From DASUBN01 sp964584665 (lineage in GTDB: Bacteria > Pseudomonadota > Gammaproteobacteria > Natronospirales > REEB76), in NCBI GenBank assembly GCA_964584665.1, contig CAZPAO010000001.1:119696-183695 (forward strand): a DNA stretch of 64,000 nucleotides. The letters run 5' to 3'. The translations under genes and the position numbers were made by a program. The notes below the pieces were generated by a model, which was not told where the DNA came from, ran no database searches, and was given only the letters and a program-made list of their open reading frames with translations. This document shows positions 60,145 to 64,000 of the stretch, piece after piece. The stretch's first letter is position 1. Every line of letters starts with the position of its first letter.

Positions 60145-60813
60145 ATGATCGGCGTCCTGCTGGTGGACGATCACAAGCTGATCCGGACGGGCATCAAGCT
60201 CATCCTGGACCAGACTGCGGACATCCGTGTCTTGGGTGAGGCTTCCTCCGGCGAGGAAGCGGTGGAGCGCGCCCGCGCCCTCAAGCCACAGGTCATCCTC
60301 ATGGACGTTTCCATGCCCGGCATCGGCGGCCTCGAGGCCACCCGCAAGCTCACCATGAGCCTGCCCGAGATCCGCGTCATCGTGCTCTCGGCCCAGACCG
60401 CCGAACCCTTCCCGATGCGGCTCTTGGAGGCGGGCGCTTCCGGCTACCTCACGAAGGACGCCGCCGAGGACGAGATCGTCACCGCCATCCGCCGCGTGCA
60501 CGCCGGCGAGCGCTACATCGCCGCCGATATCGCCCGCCAATTGGCGCTGCAGGCGGTGAACCGCACTTCCGGCGGCTCTTCGCCCTTCGACCAGCTCTCA
60601 TCCCGCGAGATGCAGGTGATGATCATGGCCACCGGCGGCCATTCGGTGCAGGAGATATCGGACAAGCTGCATCTCAGTCCCAAGACCGTGAGCACCTACC
60701 GCTCGCGGCTATTCGAGAAGCTCGGCGTCAGCAACGACGTGGAACTGACGCGCCTGGCGCTGCGCTATGGCGTCATCGAGGAGAAGAACGGCAGCGGCAC
60801 TGGCGCCTCCTGA
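60145..60813 (+). CDS. gacA: GacA/UvrY-type response regulator
   Basis: 222 aa. Receiver Asp8-Asp9, phospho-acceptor Asp54 (L-M-D-V-S-M-P-G), Lys104; LuxR HTH with S-P-K-T-V-S-T-Y-R-S-R-L-F. The M-I-x-V-L-L-V-D-D-H-K-L-I-R-T-G start and the synteny with uvrC mark it as GacA. In the family it drives csrB/rsmYZ sRNAs under GacS control. The ribosome-binding site AAGGGGAA could pair with a loop of the 7476-7646 RNA. Confidence 0.93.
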   Translation: MIGVLLVDDHKLIRTGIKLILDQTADIRVLGEASSGEEAVERARALKPQVILMDVSMPGIGGLEATRKLTMSLPEIRVIVLSAQTAEPFPMRLLEAGASGYLTKDAAEDEIVTAIRRVHAGERYIAADIARQLALQAVNRTSGGSSPFDQLSSREMQVMIMATGGHSVQEISDKLHLSPKTVSTYRSRLFEKLGVSNDVELTRLALRYGVIEEKNGSGTGAS

Positions 60814-60856
60814 GGGCGCACCGCATACTCTTGGGGACCACGCTTTGGCACGGTCC

Positions 60857-61495
60857 ATGAAATCCGATACCGCCTTCGACATCCGCTGCAAGCTCTGTCC
60901 GCGCCTCGCCGGTTTCCTGGCGGAGGTCCGCGAGGAGCACCCCGATTACTACGCGCTGCCGGTGCCGCCCTTCGGTGACCCCAAGGCACGCTTCATCGTG
61001 GTGGGGCTGGCTCCGGGTAAGCACGGCGCCAACCGCACAGGCCGGCCTTTCACCGGTGACTATGCTGGCATCCTCCTGTATGCGACTCTGCATAAGTTCG
61101 GTTTCGCCAGCAGGCCTGAGTCGGTCTCGGCAGACGATGGTCTGAAGCTCAAGGACTGTCGCATCACCAACGCGGTGAAGTGCCTGCCGCCTGCCAACAA
61201 GCCTCAGCCGGACGAGATCAAGCGTTGCAACCGGTATATATCGGTGGAACTCCAGGCCACGAATGAGGGCACGGTGATCCTGGCCCTGGGGCTCATCGCC
61301 CATGCGGCGGTGCTGAAGTCCTTCGGTCTCAAGGCCTCGGCCTTCCGGTTCCGCCACGGCGCCGAATACCCGCTGCCAGGCGGGCAAGTGCTGCTGGATT
61401 CCTATCATTGCAGTCGCTACAACACCCAGACCAAGCGGCTCACCACCCCCATGTTCGAGAAGGTGGTGGCCCGTGCCAAGGCGCTATTGCCGTGA
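60857..61495 (+). CDS. Uracil-DNA glycosylase, family 5 (UdgB-like)
   Basis: 212 aa from the ATG at 60857. Motif A G-L-A-P-G-K-H-G-A-N-R-T-G-R-P-F-T-G-D is the family 5 form (no Asp/Asn general base as in family 1). Cysteines C-K-L-C, K-C-L-P-P and R-C-N probably bind a [4Fe-4S] cluster. Removes uracil and related damaged bases. Inserted between gacA and uvrC, which are adjacent in many relatives; a repair pairing is natural. Confidence 0.88.
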   Translation: MKSDTAFDIRCKLCPRLAGFLAEVREEHPDYYALPVPPFGDPKARFIVVGLAPGKHGANRTGRPFTGDYAGILLYATLHKFGFASRPESVSADDGLKLKDCRITNAVKCLPPANKPQPDEIKRCNRYISVELQATNEGTVILALGLIAHAAVLKSFGLKASAFRFRHGAEYPLPGGQVLLDSYHCSRYNTQTKRLTTPMFEKVVARAKALLP

Positions 61496-61497
61496 GC

Positions 61498-63315
61498 ATG
61501 CCAGCTTTCGACATCGCCCGTTTCCTGGAGTCCGTGACCGGCGCGCCGGGCGTGTACCGCATGCTCGGCGCGGACGGCGAGATCCTCTACGTCGGCAAGG
61601 CCCGCAACCTCAAGAAGCGACTGGCGAGCTACTTCCGCGCCAGCGAGGCCAACCCCAAGACCCTGGTGATGCGCAACCAGGTCGCGGACGTGCAGGTCAC
61701 GGTCACCCACACCGAGACCGAGGCCTTGCTGCTCGAGAACAACCTCATCAAGCAGTACCGGCCGCGCTACAACATCGTCCTGCGCGACGACAAGACCTAT
61801 CCTTATATAAGGCTGGACGATGGTCACACCTTCCCGCGGCTCATGCTCTACCGCGGGCGGCGCAAGGAAAGCGGGCGCTACTTCGGTCCTTACCCCAGCG
61901 CTTACTCGGCGCGCGAGACCGTGGTGCTGCTGCAGAAACTGTTCCTGCTGCGTCAGTGCAACGACGGCTTCTTCCGCAACCGCAGCCGGCCCTGCCTGCA
62001 ATACCAGATCAAGCGTTGCTCGGCGCCCTGCGTAGGCCTTGTGTCCCAGGAGGACTACGCCCGCGACACCGAGAACGCGGTGATGTTCCTGCAGGGCAAG
62101 ACCGACGAGGTGGTGGATGCCATGGTGCGGCGCATGGAAGAAGCCTCGGCCCGCACCGACTTCGAGCTGGCCGCCCGCTACCGCGACCAGATCGCTAGTC
62201 TTAGGCGCACCGCCGAGCATCAGGCCATCTCCGGTGACGGCGGCGACTACGACGTGGTGGCGGCAGCGAGCCGCGCCGGTGCCGCCTCGGTCACGGTCAT
62301 GTTCGTGCGCTCTGGTCGCCAGCTCGGCAACCAGGTGTTCCATCCGCGCGTGAGCGGCGAGGAGAGCACCGCCAGCCTGCTCGGCGCATTCCTGCCCCAG
62401 TACTACCTCGGCCGCGATGTGCCGGCGGTGATCGTGCTCGCCGAACCCATCGAGGACGCGGACATGGTGGCGGCAGCCCTCGCGACCCAGTCCGGTCACG
62501 CTGTGGATATCCGCGACAGCGTGCGCGGCGAACGCCGCCGCCAGGTGGACATGGCGCGCGTGAACGCCGAGCAGGCGCTGGCGCTCCGGCTCGCCATGGA
62601 TGCGGGCATCCGCCGGCGCTTCGAGGCCTTGCAGGAGGCCTTGGAGATGGAGCAGATGCCTGCGCGGCTGGAGTGCTTCGACGTCAGCCACACCATGGGC
62701 GAGGGCACTGTCGCCTCCTGTGTGGTGTTCGACACCGAGGGTGCCCGCAAGTCGGACTACCGGCGCTTCAACATCGAGGGCGTGGAGGGCGGCGACGACT
62801 ACGGTGCCATGCGCCAGGCCCTGACCCGGCGCTACACGCGTCTGAAGAAGGGGGAAGGCCTGGTGCCGGACGTGCTCTTCATAGACGGCGGCAAGGGCCA
62901 ACTGCATGAGGTGGAGAAGGTGCTGGAGGAACTGCAGGTGGAGGGGGTGCTGCTGGCCGCCATAGCCAAGGGTCCCACCCGCAAGCCCGGCTTCGAGCAG
63001 CTTTTCTTGTCCGGCCGCGAGGCCCCCCTTATACTGCCTCCGGACTCGCCGGCCCTGCACCTGATCCAGCAGATCCGCGACGAGGCTCACCGTTTCGCCA
63101 TCACCGGACACCGGCAGCGCCGTGCCAAGGCCCGCAACACCTCGCCTCTGGAGGAGATCGGCGGCCTGGGACCGAAACGGCGGCAGGCACTGCTGAAGCA
63201 TTTCGGCGGCCTGCAGGGGGTGACCCGCGCCGGCATCGAGGATCTGGCCAGCGTGCCCGGCATCAGCCGTGAGCTGGCGACACGCATCTACGGCCTGTTC
63301 CATGCGGAAGAATGA
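61498..63315 (+). CDS. uvrC: Excinuclease ABC subunit C
   Basis: 605 aa from the ATG at 61498; a GTG at 61492 overlapping the previous stop is possible. N-terminal GIY-YIG nuclease (P-G-V-Y-R-M ... I-L-Y-V-G-K-A-R-N), UVR motif (~200-235), RNase H-like nuclease (C-F-D-V-S-H, D-x-H residues) and C-terminal HhH2 (I-G-G-L-G-P-K-R-R-Q-A-L). Makes both incisions in nucleotide excision repair. Overlaps pgsA by 4 nt. Confidence 0.97.
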   Translation: MPAFDIARFLESVTGAPGVYRMLGADGEILYVGKARNLKKRLASYFRASEANPKTLVMRNQVADVQVTVTHTETEALLLENNLIKQYRPRYNIVLRDDKTYPYIRLDDGHTFPRLMLYRGRRKESGRYFGPYPSAYSARETVVLLQKLFLLRQCNDGFFRNRSRPCLQYQIKRCSAPCVGLVSQEDYARDTENAVMFLQGKTDEVVDAMVRRMEEASARTDFELAARYRDQIASLRRTAEHQAISGDGGDYDVVAAASRAGAASVTVMFVRSGRQLGNQVFHPRVSGEESTASLLGAFLPQYYLGRDVPAVIVLAEPIEDADMVAAALATQSGHAVDIRDSVRGERRRQVDMARVNAEQALALRLAMDAGIRRRFEALQEALEMEQMPARLECFDVSHTMGEGTVASCVVFDTEGARKSDYRRFNIEGVEGGDDYGAMRQALTRRYTRLKKGEGLVPDVLFIDGGKGQLHEVEKVLEELQVEGVLLAAIAKGPTRKPGFEQLFLSGREAPLILPPDSPALHLIQQIRDEAHRFAITGHRQRRAKARNTSPLEEIGGLGPKRRQALLKHFGGLQGVTRAGIEDLASVPGISRELATRIYGLFHAEE

Positions 63316-63887
63316 CGGGGAGAGCGGACGTGATACTCACCTGGCCCAACATACTGACGCTCACGCGCATCGCGCTCATCCCGGTGGTGGTGCTGGTGTT
63401 CTTCCTGCCTTATGCATGGTCGCCGCCCGTGACCTGCCTTATCTTCGCGCTGGCGGGCATCACCGACTGGCTGGACGGCTATCTCGCACGGCGCTTCAAC
63501 GAGAGTTCTGCCTTCGGCCGCTTCCTGGATCCGGTGGCGGACAAGCTCATGGTCACCACCGCGCTGCTGCTGTTGCTCTCGGATGCTCCGAGCCTGTGGC
63601 TCACGCTCGCGGTGATCATCATCGTCGGTCGCGAGATCACCATCTCGGCTTTGCGCGAATGGATGGCGGAGATGGGTCGCGCCAAGCAGATGGCGGTCTC
63701 CTACGTCGCCAAGGTGAAGACCACGGTGCAGATGCTGGCCATCGGCTTCATGCTGTTCCAGTATCCGCTGGGCTGGTTCCCGTCCTATGAGGTTGGGGTA
63801 GTGATGCTGTTGCTGGCGGCCGGCCTCACCCTCTGGACCATGTGCCTGTACCTGCTGGCGGCATGGCCGGAGCTCAAAAAGCCCTGA
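63312..63887 (+). CDS. pgsA: CDP-diacylglycerol-glycerol-3-phosphate 3-phosphatidyltransferase
   Basis: 191 aa, about six membrane helices. CDP-alcohol phosphatidyltransferase motif D-G-x2-A-R-x8-G-x3-D-x3-D at 60-83 is complete. Commits CDP-DAG to phosphatidylglycerol and cardiolipin synthesis. ATGA overlap with uvrC, the usual gammaproteobacterial order. Confidence 0.96.
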   Translation: MTGRADVILTWPNILTLTRIALIPVVVLVFFLPYAWSPPVTCLIFALAGITDWLDGYLARRFNESSAFGRFLDPVADKLMVTTALLLLLSDAPSLWLTLAVIIIVGREITISALREWMAEMGRAKQMAVSYVAKVKTTVQMLAIGFMLFQYPLGWFPSYEVGVVMLLLAAGLTLWTMCLYLLAAWPELKKP

Positions 63888-63905
63888 TTTTCAGGGCCAT
63901 ACGCC

Positions 63906-63933
63906 TTGACACCCCCGGCCAGAGCCCTAGAAT
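63906..63933 (+). promoter_or_regulatory. Promoter of tRNA-Gly
   Basis: TTGACA (63906-63911), 16-bp spacer, TAGAAT (63928-63933); a GC-rich discriminator follows. The predicted start near 63940 is ~6 nt before the mature 5' end. Typical of a stable-RNA promoter. Confidence 0.85.
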
Positions 63934-63945
63934 AGTCGGCCTTAA

Positions 63946-64000
63946 GCGGGAATAGCTCAGTTGGTAGAGCGCAACCTTGCCAAGGTTGAGGTCGCGAGTT
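63946..64000 (+). tRNA. glyV: tRNA-Gly(GCC), 3' end beyond the window
   Basis: Acceptor GCGGGAA, D-arm with A-G-C-T-C-A-G-T-T-G-G-T, anticodon stem-loop C-C-T-T-G-C-C-A-A-G-G with anticodon GCC. The T-arm begins at the right edge; about 21 nt are missing. Symbol by analogy with the E. coli gene next to pgsA; other copies may exist. Confidence 0.9.

Noticed and set aside
61417..63303. Minus-strand open frame of 628 codons opposite uvrC
   Set aside because: Antisense shadow of uvrC with low-complexity translation and no ribosome-binding site.

Overview
The window is a GC-rich (mid-60s % by eye) chromosomal segment of a gammaproteobacterium. Evidence includes the gacA-(UDG)-uvrC-pgsA-tRNA-Gly block at the right end, the roxA/nudJ/mnmA/purB and rluE/icd neighbours that cluster in a similar way in enterobacteria, an E. 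coli-type TatD, and a SUF-only Fe-S operon led by an Rrf2 regulator as in Xanthomonadales-type genomes. The genus cannot be named from the sequence. No insertion sequence, prophage, integrase, CRISPR array or rRNA was seen. One tRNA gene is cut by the right edge and one secreted-protein gene by the left edge.

Layout. 1-6.1 kb (minus): a complete stressosome module, rsbR-rsbS-rsbT-rsbX, running without a break into a soluble histidine kinase that carries an RsbU-type N-terminal domain, then three NarL-type response regulators and a secreted protein. This arrangement suggests that RsbT signals into a two-component relay rather than to a PP2C phosphatase and sigma-B. 6.5-7.8 kb: an orphan OmpR-type regulator and, on the minus strand of the following 'empty' interval, a strong candidate small RNA. 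It has four stem-loops with 7-nt, mostly C-rich loops, a GNRA-capped terminator with a U tract, and a promoter that has a TAGGG-N6-CCCTA palindrome near -41. Related palindromes lie upstream of or inside the stressosome/regulator cluster, suggesting one regulon.

7.8-21 kb: a GT9 glycosyltransferase, pirin, pyrophosphatase, then the operon sufR-B-C-D-S-U-T-Rieske-(TonB-like), with an IscR type-1-like operator in front of it, followed by an Mpo1-like protein, a NERD-like membrane protein, an M20 peptidase and TatD. 21-33 kb: a MacA/LolD/FtsX-type tripartite ABC system with two permeases, MtfA, an ABC-2 exporter, a vWA-TM-FHA envelope protein, a YgjP-like metallopeptidase, UspA, a sulfurtransferase, a small secreted protein and a small outer-membrane barrel. 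33-45.6 kb: acnA, then a minus-strand run purB-lipoprotein-roxA-GNAT-unknown-nudJ-mnmA, and fumC, a CoA Nudix, mazG and degV on the plus strand. 45.7-54.7 kb: a PlpD-like patatin autotransporter, a half-length asparaginase, DinB, uppP, a saccharopine dehydrogenase/ALDH7 lysine-catabolic pair, class II DAHP synthase and rluE. 54.6-64 kb: a LysR regulator divergent from aceB-aceA, then icd, gacA, a family-5 UDG, uvrC, pgsA and tRNA-Gly.

Taken together, central carbon genes (acnA, fumC, aceBA, icd) alternate with stress signalling. The least expected content is the stressosome/two-component relay and the small RNA beside it.
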